DNA from: Cadophora sp. MPI-SDFR-AT-0126
Taxonomy: Eukaryota; Ascomycota; Leotiomycetes; Helotiales; Ploettnerulaceae
Length of the DNA: 64,000 nucleotides
Reading direction: 5' to 3'
NCBI GenBank assembly: GCA_020747065.1
Contig: JAGMVK010000010.1
Span: forward strand, 1,488,001-1,552,000
Shown: one piece after another, positions 23,203 to 32,641 of the stretch
Numbering within the stretch: the first letter of the stretch is position 1
Layout of the letters: every line of letters starts with the position of its first letter
Notes under the pieces: generated by a model
Database searches by the model: none
Seen by the model: the letters and a program-made list of their open reading frames with translations, nothing else
What the model was told of the DNA's origin: nothing
Translations under genes and position numbers: made by a program

Positions 23203-24028
23203 TTATTCAAGGACCAGGCTCGCGAACCCCTCCGCAGCACTTCGACCAGCATGCGACTTCCAACACAGATACGAAATGACAACTTGGAGCAGCACAAACG
23301 CAATCACATATCCTGACCCCAGAAACCTCTTCCCGAGCTCCAGTCCGGACAGTGGATCTGGATTTGCGATCTGCCGTTGTCCCAGCAGAGGCCAGTAGGT
23401 ATTGCCGGGTGCTGTCTGTGCCTTGATGAAGCGTGGCTCAAGCTTGACCATTTCTTCCATCATTTCAGAATATGAGTCGTCGTCGTTTCGGAGTCGAGAG
23501 ATTTTGTTCTGCTTCGTCCATACTGTCCTCCAACCGTGTCGTGACCATCCGCCTTCCCTCTTCTCGCCAATTGCTGGATCAACAACGTCCCAGTCCGCTG
23601 ATGCTATGCGTACCATATCCACTGTTGATAGTTAGATACGACTTAAATCTAGGAAAAAGTTGGATATGTTTGAGCATACTATTGCAAGATCCGACGATCT
23701 GGTTCACGAAACGAGAATCTCTCGTCGTCCTGCCATCATCGACTCCCTTATTAATGGAGACAAAGTATATGGCTGCAGTGATCATCAGCCTCTTTCCGAG
23801 ATGTCGCGTTATCCATGAGCTGATATCTGCCATTGTTTCGAACTCGGGCTTCTCTTCGCTGTCAAAAGGTGGTGTAACGACGAATGCGACTCTGGGTCCA
23901 TGACCGCTAACGTCGCCAATGATGGCTTCGGTGGTCTTGGGTTCTTCCGTGCGCAGGGAGCCATGTCCGGTTACTTTGTTGATGAAGTTCTTGCATCCGG
24001 TTCCTGTTAGGCCGAAGAGGAGGATCAC
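23203..24028 (-). CDS. AIG1/septin-like P-loop GTPase homologue with degenerate G motifs and a C-terminal membrane segment (5' end unresolved)
   Basis: Two exons (24028-23680 and 23621-23203) join across a 58-nt intron with donor GTATGC, branch ATCTAAC and acceptor AACAG. The product resembles fungal AIG1-like GTPases (G-L-T-G-x-G ... F-I-N-K-V-T-G, then ...IYFVSINKGVDDG, then WDVVDPAIGEKREGGW). The G1 motif, however, reads GLTGTGCKNFIN: the Walker lysine position is Cys, followed by Lys instead of Ser/Thr. The G3-like motif reads VTPPFD where DTPGFD is expected. GTP binding is therefore doubtful. Near the C-terminus, SGYVIAFVLLQVVISYLCW is a plausible membrane helix. There is no in-frame ATG at the 5' end: the frame starts just after CTAG, which could be an acceptor of a missed upstream exon, or the gene is 5'-truncated. 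It may be a pseudo-GTPase or a decaying gene. Confidence 0.6.
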
Positions 24029-24673
24029 TAGCCCCGTTGAATTTGTCGATATCGGTAGAGGGAAATTCCATTCTTAAGATACGGAAATCGTTTGGATCGG
24101 AAAACGATTGACCAAAAGCAAAGGAGATATCGTTGAAGCGATCTACACGGTTTTGGAAATTCGGTTATTCGATATGCTTGTCAAAGATGCAAGGCCAAGA
24201 GGCGGGACAAAGAATGGTTTGAATGTTTCGCTTTCTTTGAGCACTTCCCTAATTTTCCTGGCCATGTGACCGCTTTCGGAAGAGAATCGAAACTGAAATG
24301 GATGCCGGAAAGAACAAATAATGGTATCATGATTGTTAACATAGGTTTGAGATAAAAATGAAAATTAAGCTGACACGAACTGTCGGCATACCGTGTAATC
24401 ATCGAATGGTAGAATCACTAATGTTCATGACATTGAGACATCATTATTGAACCACAAACAACCCCCTCTGTACTGCGGGATGTAACTTACCGAAATGCAT
24501 TCAAAACAGTTTCACTCTCTCACGTATCCAGTCACTATCCCACGAATATGTGAAAAGTCTCTTGATCACTCTAATTCTAGACTTCGGCTTTCCACGCTCA
24601 CTCGGTCATTTACATACACTACCAGGCCGCATTTGAGATGCTGGCCGAAATAGGCCCAGAAATTATCGTGAAC
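24029..24673. other. intergenic region
   Basis: No supported gene. An upstream exon of the GTPase-like gene could lie here but I could not find a convincing one. Confidence 0.35.
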
Positions 24674-26137
24674 TTAGGTAGCTTTCGCTTTTGAGGTGGT
24701 GCTTGTCTTGGTCGTTTTGGTAGTCTTTGTAGTCTTGGTAGTCTTCGTCGTTGTTGTTTTCCCCCCAGTGGTACTTCCCGCTTCCGAACAAGGAAAGTCC
24801 AGGCTAGAAAGCGATGCGATATTGGTGCAGAAGTACTCAGACGAGCCACTTGTGCCGACGAGATTAGTCCCTGTGGCTGTGATATCATTGCAGATGTCGC
24901 TGCAGACCAAGCTTACAACCTCTTTACTCTTGCCTCCTGTGCCAGTGACGCGGATGTAGTGGATGTCATTGATCAGGACTTTGGAGGGATAACTTGCACA
25001 AGTTGATGCACTTGTCGAGTAGCACTATGTATTGTCAGATAGCGTTCGTCTAGGCTTGGGTTGGAGAATGATACGCACTTGGTCGATAACAATCGGTAGG
25101 TCGCAATCATTGCAGGTGAAGTCCTCAAAAGTTACGTTCTTCACAAAGCCATTTCCACCGCCTTTTGTAGAAGTAGCTGAGCTGCTGCCTCCCCACGCCT
25201 TAATGCGAGCCCCATTAGAGGTGTTGACCATAGTGATGTTCTTTGCCAACACGTTCTGGATGATGTCCTGGGTGCCTGCATACTGTCCAATGGAACCCAT
25301 GGAAATGCCATGAGAACCCTGGCAGTACAAATTTTGCAGCAACACTTCGGTTGCATTGGGCTTCAAAGACACGCAATCGTCTCCATTCACAATGTGACTG
25401 TTGGTGATCTTGACGTTGCTACTGCGGTAGATGTCCCAGCCATCTGCAAATATTAGACAAGGACTGAAGCGAGAAGGGATCCTTACCTGTGTTTTGTGCC
25501 TGTGATCCATCCTTCTGAATAGTGTGGATATCAATATTATCAAAGGTAACGTTTGAGCTCTGGTAGACAAAGTTATGCCAGAATGGGGCCTGGGTCATCT
25601 TGATGTTCTCGACCAGAACGTTCTTTGCATTGTAAATGGTCCAAGGGATGGGTCCGGTAGTCCCAGCGGCGTACCACGTATCACCTCCACCATAGAATGT
25701 TCCTCCTCCATAGATGTGAATACCCTGGCCTGTATTTGTTAGCTATATCCCACCCGAATCATACGGACTCTCACCTCCTATCAGCCAAGAAGTATATGCA
25801 CTCTGGTACACCAGTTGGAAACCATTGGATTTCCAGTAGGAGATTGCTGGCACAGTTAGATCTGTTATCTTATAAGTATGTTGATATTTTGCTTACTTGG
25901 AGCCAGATTGACGGTCCCAGTCAATTGAATGGCGACGTTGTTCAATGCAGTGGTGTCGAGGAATGAACCAATAGTGTATGTCCCGGACAGAACCACTGTT
26001 CCGCCATTGTTACAAGTGGCCAAGGCCGATTTGATATCTGGCGCATCGTCAGACTTGCCACCTGCCACAGTGCATGTTGCTGCAAGTGCTGAAGTAAAGG
26101 AGCATGCGAGAATAATCGACTTGAAAAGGAGAGCCAT
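24674..26137 (-). CDS. secreted exo-polygalacturonase (GH28) with a Thr/Lys repeat tail
   Basis: Five exons on the minus strand (26137-25897, 25861-25775, 25729-25487, 25443-25079, 25024-24674) give 428 aa, all in phase. The N-terminus MALLFKSIILACSFTSALA is a signal peptide. Catalytic signatures are NTDGWDIYRSS, NGDDCVSLKPN, GSHGISMGSIGQY and ARIKAW. The NTDGWD and GSHGIS forms match the exo-acting fungal branch (PgaX/PgxB-like) rather than endo-enzymes, which have NTDAFD and GHGLSIGS. The enzyme should release galacturonic acid from the non-reducing end of homogalacturonan outside the cell. Exon 5 carries conserved Cys pairs and then ends in a low-complexity tail of TTK-like repeats (about residues 402-428), which is unusual for GH28. 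Confidence 0.92.
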
Positions 26138-26199
26138 GATGAGATTGATGGTCTCTTTACACCAGGGGCGATGTCGAAACTGCTAACAAGCTTCATGGC

Positions 26200-26207
26200 T
26201 TTATATA
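26200..26207 (-). promoter_or_regulatory. TATA box of the exo-polygalacturonase gene
   Basis: On the minus strand the sequence reads TATATAAA, about 63-70 bases upstream of the start codon at 26137. That position fits a core promoter with a short leader. Confidence 0.55.
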
Positions 26208-26919
26208 GCCAAGAACAGTTCATCGTATCTTCGTTTCTCGGGCAGGATTAATTTCCAGTAAGCTTTTGGTGGAGACAATCAAGCTTTTGGAGCAGCATAT
26301 TCCACCAAGCAGATCCTCTTGGCATCTATCGAAATTAAATGACATGGATGGAAGTGGAGGGGATTGCAGTCAGTTGGTCTGGTCAAAGTTTTGGATGTAA
26401 TTTTCCACCAAGGATATGCGCTGGGCACGCCCCGGAGTTTTCGGTATGAACGCCATCCACTCCCCGCCATTAGCGCCGTCGAGCCCTGTAGTCTAGGTTC
26501 AAGTTTATATATTAAAAACTGCTGTTGATCAATCCGAAAGACTCCGTCAATCAATCTGAATTCCATGTATCTATTATACTCTCCACTGGTACATTATCTT
26601 TTGGAGACTAAGAGTCGGCACAAAGATGGTTTGGATTTTTCCACTTGCTTTGAGCACTTTCCCATTTCTCCTAGTCAAGTGACCGTTTTCGACCGAAGAG
26701 TAAAAACCGAAACTCGATCAGAGGGAAAATTCTGGAATGTTTATCATTTGGTCATGCTCGCACGAACGAGCTCAATATTAAAGCCAAGGTGGCAGAAAGT
26801 ACTATCTGCTGTCTCAATCACGTTCTTGCCCAGCTGCTGAAGTACTAGATTGAAGTGGCTAAAAATTGGAGCCCATCATCCCCAAAACATCTCAATATTC
26901 CAATTGCATGCCTTCTGCC
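26208..26919. other. intergenic region
   Basis: Contains upstream sequence of the exo-polygalacturonase gene. No supported gene. Confidence 0.4.
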
Positions 26920-27201
26920 TCATATGTCCAAATCAAATTCCTCCTCAGCTGCCCTCGCTTTCGAAATAGCAAGAGAAATTATGACCGCAATCAAGGTGCT
27001 GACAAATCCAAGCACGATTCCCCAGAAGTATGATGACTGCCGGCGCCGGTTGAGCATCTCGATTATCTGATCCTTTCTCTTGATCGTTGCCAATAGCTCC
27101 TTCGTTCTCGCCTCCTGAACCGTCCAAGCAGCTGTACTGGTGTTTTGTGTTGGTACAGAGCTTCCACCCCATGCACTTGAAGAAGTGTTTTGAGTTGACA
27201 T
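26920..27201 (-). CDS. small single-pass membrane protein, unknown function
   Basis: This minus-strand ORF of 93 aa starts at an ATG. It has a Ser/Thr/Gln-rich N-terminus (about residues 1-28, with the motif TQNTS twice, at residues 3-7 and 18-22). A basic amphipathic helix, KELLATIKRKDQIIEMLNRRR, follows. A hydrophobic stretch, FWGIVLGFVSTLIAVIISLAI (about 59-79), should be a transmembrane helix, and the tail is acidic. I do not recognise a family. The overall plan (helix, membrane anchor, short tail) looks like a real protein rather than a chance ORF. Confidence 0.5.
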   Translation of the reverse strand: MSTQNTSSSAWGGSSVPTQNTSTAAWTVQEARTKELLATIKRKDQIIEMLNRRRQSSYFWGIVLGFVSTLIAVIISLAISKARAAEEEFDLDI

Positions 27202-27655
27202 TGAGTTGATGTTTGGGGGGATTGATTGAGTTTCCGATAGTTTTCGATGAGATGCGGTGGATGACGTGGACGGATTGAAGGAACTTTGAGCGTTTTGATG
27301 AAGATATTTGCTCTACAAAGAACTATAGACAGCTTACTGATTACTCTCTACACGCAAGCTTCTTGACTGCTTTTGGCGAAGTACTGTACCTTTCGATGCT
27401 CTCTTTGTTTGGTCAAAACAAGGCGGTCGTGACGGACGAGCAAATTCAAGAAGTCTTTGTCTTGACAAAACCAAAAATTGTTCGCAGATATAATGCAAGC
27501 ACTCATTAAATGAAAAAAAATTCAAGTAATGGTCTTACTATGAGTAGTGAGAGTTGGCAGACAAGAGTTATTGCACATTGTTCAAGTGTCCCAACCACGG
27601 CCAAGTGCGCTCAACAGGCTCGATAAAGCTGACCACAACACTTCAAGAGAACATT
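27202..27655. other. intergenic region
   Basis: No supported gene in these 454 bases. Confidence 0.4.
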
Positions 27656-28213
27656 TTAAAAAAGCCGTCCCTCCTTAAAGTACCAGTTGAAGCCCATACT
27701 GACTAAGAATTTCGACACAATCTCAAGAATATGCCCCCCTAGTCCAGCACCAGCTACTTTACCAGCGTTCTTCACTGCAGCTACAACCCCACTCGAGGCT
27801 TTCGCATTCGGAACCATGCCATCAATCATGACTCCCTGGTCCTCTATCAACCTCAAAATGATCCTTGTCTCATCACTTGGACCACTCAGCAAGTACATGA
27901 AAATCATTCCCGCAACGAAAGCAGCGATGATGGCTTTGTTCTCGAGTACCAACATGCTTCCGGCTTCATTCCACAACCGCACTTGACTTTGACCTCTGAT
28001 TTCAGCTTTTTGAGTGTACCGAGATGATATAAGGGAGGTTCTGACAGTTGAATTTCCCTCGTTCTCATCCTGACCGTCAATGATGAAGACGGATCGTGGT
28101 TGTTGCTGCTTCATGGGCGCAGCTGCATTTCGACGACGCGTCTCGGCACCTCTTTTGGCTGCCTCTGAGCGCGCTATGCGCCAAGCTTCTTCATTCTGTT
28201 GAGCAGGCATCAT
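27656..28213 (-). CDS. hypothetical membrane protein
   Basis: This minus-strand ORF of 185 aa has two adjacent ATGs (28213 and 28210). The N-terminal third is charged (WRIARSEAAKRGAETRRRN). A hydrophobic helix around residues 92-110 (AIIAAFVAGMIFMYLLSG) should span a membrane. The rest contains an Ala/Gly-rich segment (AAVKNAGKVAGAGLGGH) and an amphipathic C-terminus. I do not recognise the family. The frame is also open upstream of the first ATG (reading ETTLQSETRPSN into it), so an additional 5' exon cannot be excluded. Confidence 0.5.
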   Translation of the reverse strand: MMPAQQNEEAWRIARSEAAKRGAETRRRNAAAPMKQQQPRSVFIIDGQDENEGNSTVRTSLISSRYTQKAEIRGQSQVRLWNEAGSMLVLENKAIIAAFVAGMIFMYLLSGPSDETRIILRLIEDQGVMIDGMVPNAKASSGVVAAVKNAGKVAGAGLGGHILEIVSKFLVSMGFNWYFKEGRLF

Positions 28214-28729
28214 GTTGGAGGGGCGAGTCTCAGATTGGAGTGTGGTCTCTCCTGAGGATGTGTGCTGGATAAGATGCTCGAGGTTTCGAGAGTCGAGGCT
28301 GGAAGTTCAATGTATCTTAACCGAGCCTGCATTGATGAGCTGATGAAGCTAGCGAAGATATAGTCAATGTTTGTATCAGAAGTGAATTCACCCAACCTCA
28401 AGTGAACGACGTATCCGACGGCGTCCATGTCACTTCGTACATGCTCAAGTTCTACTCTGAGAATGTGCAAGCGCATCATCTCCCATCGAATAGCAGATGT
28501 AACACTATGAAAAAGGTGAACCTAGTGATGAATCAAATTTCCATGTATCTCCTCGACAAAGGTCACTGCAAACCAGTATCATACCAGCAGCAGACCAATC
28601 AATCGTCTCATTCGCAACCGCTATCGCCAAGACCGTCAAAAGAACCCCGAGCTGAACCTTCACCCCTGCCTCCCTAAGTATGCGTTGTGCTTCAGATGAG
28701 CTGACGGCCTTCTGTTCTGCCCCGTTCAT
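28210..28729 (-). CDS. possible small gene, exon structure unresolved
   Basis: Two minus-strand frames look protein-like. One runs from the ATG at 28729, with a hydrophobic segment VQLGVLLTVLAIAVA. The other covers 28479-28210, with RLHILRVELEHVRSDMDAV. A plausible GTATGA donor follows the first, but the obvious acceptor (TTCATAG) joins them out of frame. The region may be one multi-exon gene, perhaps continuous with the ORF at 27656-28213, or a decayed one. No family recognised. Confidence 0.28.
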
Positions 28730-29306
28730 CTCGCGTAGTATTGTTTCGTCGTATTCTTAAATCTTCGGGCCGACCCTTCCTTCCTACAATTTCCACTCAA
28801 GTATCTGGCAACGAATACAATTTTGTAGATTTTGAAGTTGTGAAGAAAGTTGCCAATGTATATGCTTGATTTTTTTCTTTGGCTAGGATCTTGTTGAAGA
28901 ATAGCTGAGATTGAGAAGCAATAGAATGCCTAGAAATAAATAGCCAAGATGACCATTCCATAAAATGAACTCCACTTGAATCCGAAATTCTTGTGGCGGG
29001 ACAGCTCACAGGTGAAAGCGGAGAGACTCGGGTAAAGAGAGTCGCGCTTCTCCTATTCGACGCCCCCAATGCGCCTCGCTTCTCGTGTGACTGGAATGGC
29101 AGTCACCCAACCAACAACTCAGGATATATATAACACCACACGTCAAGCGACGGCCGAAGTAACCACGAAAACACTTGTTCTGAATCATTTCAAAAAAGGT
29201 AGTCACAGAATTCTTGATATCCTGTCTTCATCAATCAAAAATCAACACCAACTATCACATACCTGGAAGAATCCCCAAGATCAACTCACCCAAACACACA
29301 TCCAAA
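28730..29306. other. promoter region of the SDR gene
   Basis: No supported gene. A TATATATAA motif at 29125-29133 lies about 175 bases before the start codon of the downstream gene and may be its TATA element. Confidence 0.4.
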
Positions 29307-30329
29307 ATGGAACTCCCCCTCAGAGTCTTCACCACCCTCGGCATCGCCAGCACCTCCCTCTTCACCTTCAAAGCCCTCCGCTTCATCTACACCTACATCC
29401 GGCCCTCCTCCATCATGCGGTACCACCACCTCCAACCGCTCACCTCCCAGACCCCCTGGGCACTCATAACCGGCTCCAGCGACGGCATCGGCAAATCCTA
29501 CGCCTCGCTCCTCGCCTCAAAAGGCTTCAACATCATCCTACACGGCCGCAATCCAGCCAAACTCGAAACCCTCCGCCAATCCATGCAGGAAGTGCACCCG
29601 GATCTCGATTTCCGGATCCTGGTTCTAGACGCATCGAAAGACGGTGCGGATGCTAACCGCGAGATCAGAGATGCGGTGGATAGTCTAAGGGACTTGCATG
29701 TCACGGTCTTGATTAGCAATGTTGGCGGAGGCGAGAAGTGCGATGGTCCGTTCATGGAGCCGTATGTGCTGTATACGCCGAGAGATATCGATCGCTTGCT
29801 GAATGTGAATGCGCGATTCCCGGCGCAGATTACGAGAGCGGTGTTGCCGCTGTTGCAGAAGCACGGTGGGCCGGCGCTGATTATGACGATGGGATCGATG
29901 TCGGATTTTGGGATGCCGTATATGAGTGTTTACTCTGCGGCGAAGGCGTTTGATCTGAGGTTCTCGACGGCTTTGAAGAGAGAGTTGAATGCTGAGTGTG
30001 AGGCTGTGACTGCGAGAGATGGGAGGCAGAGTACGAATAGAAATCAGATTGAAGTATTGGGGATTATGACGGGCGGCGTCACGGAGGTGGCGTGGGATAA
30101 GACGAAGGGAAATTTGTTTAGGCCGGGAGCGGAGACGTTGGCGAGAGCTGCACTGGAAAGGGTGGGTTGTGGGAGAGATGTTGTTGCAGCTTATTTGCCG
30201 CACGCATTGATCTGGCCATTGCCGGATTTGTTGCCGAAATGGTTATTTGAGTGGGTGCTTGTTAGAACTTCGCAGATGGAGATGAGGCATTGGAAGAGGA
30301 ATTGGGAGGGCTTGAAGAAGAAGACTTGA
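29307..30329 (+). CDS. short-chain dehydrogenase, very-long-chain 3-ketoacyl-CoA reductase / 17beta-HSD-like
   Basis: This is a single exon of 340 aa from the ATG at 29307 (context CCAAAATGG). The open frame continues upstream but without an ATG. An N-terminal hydrophobic anchor (about residues 5-30) precedes the Rossmann domain. The cofactor motif is TGSSDGIG, followed by the HGRNPAKL segment that suggests NADPH preference. The catalytic Ser lies in MGSMSDFGMPY and the Tyr/Lys pair in VYSAAKAF. The layout (membrane anchor, LITGSSDGIGKSYA, GRNPAKLE) is that of the ER-bound KAR/IFA38 and 17beta-HSD type 3/12 group, which reduce 3-ketoacyl-CoA or steroid-like ketones. Which substrate this copy uses is not evident. 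The following gene is convergent. Confidence 0.85.
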   Translation: MELPLRVFTTLGIASTSLFTFKALRFIYTYIRPSSIMRYHHLQPLTSQTPWALITGSSDGIGKSYASLLASKGFNIILHGRNPAKLETLRQSMQEVHPDLDFRILVLDASKDGADANREIRDAVDSLRDLHVTVLISNVGGGEKCDGPFMEPYVLYTPRDIDRLLNVNARFPAQITRAVLPLLQKHGGPALIMTMGSMSDFGMPYMSVYSAAKAFDLRFSTALKRELNAECEAVTARDGRQSTNRNQIEVLGIMTGGVTEVAWDKTKGNLFRPGAETLARAALERVGCGRDVVAAYLPHALIWPLPDLLPKWLFEWVLVRTSQMEMRHWKRNWEGLKKKT

Positions 30330-30500
30330 GGAACTACGTCGGGAAATGATTGCTTGAAGATTTGGATTTTTCTCGGGGTGTCGCAAGTTACTGTTTAGGG
30401 AATCACAATCCGCTCAGGAAACCAGAAAAGTGATAGTGAAAATGTTCCTCGCTGGCGTCAGGTTTCATTTCGGAGAAATGAGTATACGGCGCAAGGCTTC

Positions 30501-31901
30501 TTAACATTTTCCCAGAACCTGGTCAAATATTCCAATAAGTTGCTTGACCTCATCCACTATCATGTGTTAGCATCAAATGCACTCACAAAGAGTGCGAACT
30601 CACCAGTGTTATAATGTACCATCGAGACTCTTACAACCCCATCATACTGAAGTCCTAGAATCTCATCCGCCAACCTCACACTATAGAACGTCCCCCATCT
30701 GATACCCATCTCCCCATTCGAAAGCTCATCCACAGCCTCCACCACATCCTTGCTCTTCTTTCCCTTAATAACGCAGCCAATCGTACTGACTCGCTTCTTG
30801 GTATCCGAACTCGGCTCACCGTATATTGTGACATCTGGCCTAGCATTCAGATACTCCAAGAGGGTACTCTGCAATTTCTCCTCGTGCTTCTCAATCGCTG
30901 CCCAAGATTCTGCTGGCTTGTCTCCAAAGTAAGCTAGGACAGCTGGGATGGAGGCTGTGAGTTCGTAGCAGGAACCTGCGAGGCCGAGTTTGTCTTGGAG
31001 GGTGGAAGAAGGGTTGAAATGGTGGCCTAGAGACTTGACGGCTTTCAATGCAGTGGGCGATGCGTATAGCATAGACATGTGTGGGCCATACACCTGAAGT
31101 TGTTAATGATGTGTAGTGATGTAAGTAAGATACTTCAACGAACTTTGTACCAACTGAAACAATAGAAATCAACACCCAAAGCTTTCACATCGACCTGCCT
31201 GTGTGGAGCATAAGCCACAGCATCGACACATAGCATCGCACCGGGGACTGTATGGACAGCCTCTGCAATGGCTGCGATGTCGTGAATTGTACCCAAGATA
31301 TTGGAAGCGTGTGTACACGTGACCAGGACAGTCTTTTCAGAGAGGAGATCCTTGAGATCAGATGCCTCGAGTTTGGGGTTCGTACCGGCTTTAGGGGTCC
31401 ACCACTTGATGTTGAGGTTCTGACGGGCAGCCAGGTCTACCCAGGAAGCAATGTTGGCTTCATGGTCGACTTTGGAGATGATGACTTCCGAGCCGGCTGG
31501 GAAGGAGAGTGCGAAGGATAGGGTTCTGAAGAGAGATGTGGTTGATGATCCTAGGACTGCTTCTTGTCAATATCGTATGTGCTTGGTGCCCAAAGAGCGT
31601 GACTGACCAATGTTTTCCGGAGATGTGTTGATGTACTTTGCTGCCGCGGCATACCCATTTTCATAGTGAGCAGTTGATTTCTTGCCAACAGCATAAGTGG
31701 CTCCAAGTTGCACGTTTGTCTTTGATAGATAATTTGAGATTCTGGAATTATCAGCCTGTGTGTTCGAAAGGGCCAGGAAAACAATCACGAGTCTATCACT
31801 GTGCCCAGAGTCTGACTTCCTCCTGCGTTGTCAAAGAAGACTTGTGGTTGGTTCAAAGCTGGGAACTTGTCCCTGACTGTTGCAATATCAAAAGAACTCA
31901 T
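30501..31901 (-). CDS. class V aminotransferase (cysteine desulfurase-like family), five exons
   Basis: Minus-strand exons 31901-31789, 31741-31608, 31556-31144, 31093-30604 and 30556-30501 are all in phase and give 401 aa. The last intron (GTGAGT, branch GCTAAC, acceptor GATAG) is needed to reach the expected C-terminus NTVDEVKQLI. PLP features are FFDNAGGSQ near residue 30, THASNILGT, the aspartate in CVDAVAYAPH and the Schiff-base lysine in SWYK at about residue 220, just before YGPH. The protein looks most like the subfamily of cysteine desulfurase-like proteins that lack an assigned role in Fe-S assembly. Likely a cytosolic C-S lyase or transaminase; substrate unknown. Confidence 0.87.
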
Positions 31902-32641
31902 GATGGCTGATATGCTTGGAACTGACAATTAAATAGAATGAAGGGCTTGTATCTGTAACGTTGAGACTTATAGATCGAAAGGCACCCCCATTCTTCGCTA
32001 GAAGACTTGACGACATGACCCTGGCCAACTTTGACCTTCCCCATCGAACGCCCTTCAGGCTGCAAATGAATTACCGAGGCCAATCTAGTGGACAAAACCA
32101 AAGCTAGCCAACAAGAAGATGCAAGAAACGCCCTATTGTCCCTCAAGCTCATATCAAACTTCTGATAATGGGAGTCTCGAGTTTCCCCCCTAGCAACCTG
32201 CAGTTGCATGAGTGAGATCCTAGAGAATATTCCTCACGCGTTTTGATACCACGTTTCCTTGGCGCGTGAAGATGGTCTTTGACGGCCAACCACGCGCTGG
32301 ATCCAATTGCGGAAGAATGACCTGCATGAAGCCTCTCAGATCTCCCAGGGCATCCATAGACAATCAATGTGCAGCATAGAGCGCTTACACGCATATTGCG
32401 CCAAAGGAATTGTAAAAGTGTGCTTTCGAGGTTCAATCAGAAGCAGTTTCTCTGCATGACCCCTTTTCGGCTAAGTCGGCCAGCGCTTCAGCGATCATGC
32501 AACCACTGAAGTCAGAGCCCGCTAAAAATGTCGGTGTGAATGGGCAGATAACGCCGCTCCACCAAAATTTGTTGAAATGGACTGATATGCCCATTTTCTT
32601 CACTTCCTCTCTCACAACATATCAATCCTTCTACAGACATC
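31902..32641. other. divergent promoter region
   Basis: This 740-base region lies between the divergent aminotransferase and Tpa1/Ofd1 genes. No supported gene. Confidence 0.4.

Noticed and set aside
29214..29306. Upstream extension of the SDR frame
   Set aside because: The frame is open but contains no ATG; the ATG at 29307 has a good context and starts the expected N-terminal anchor.
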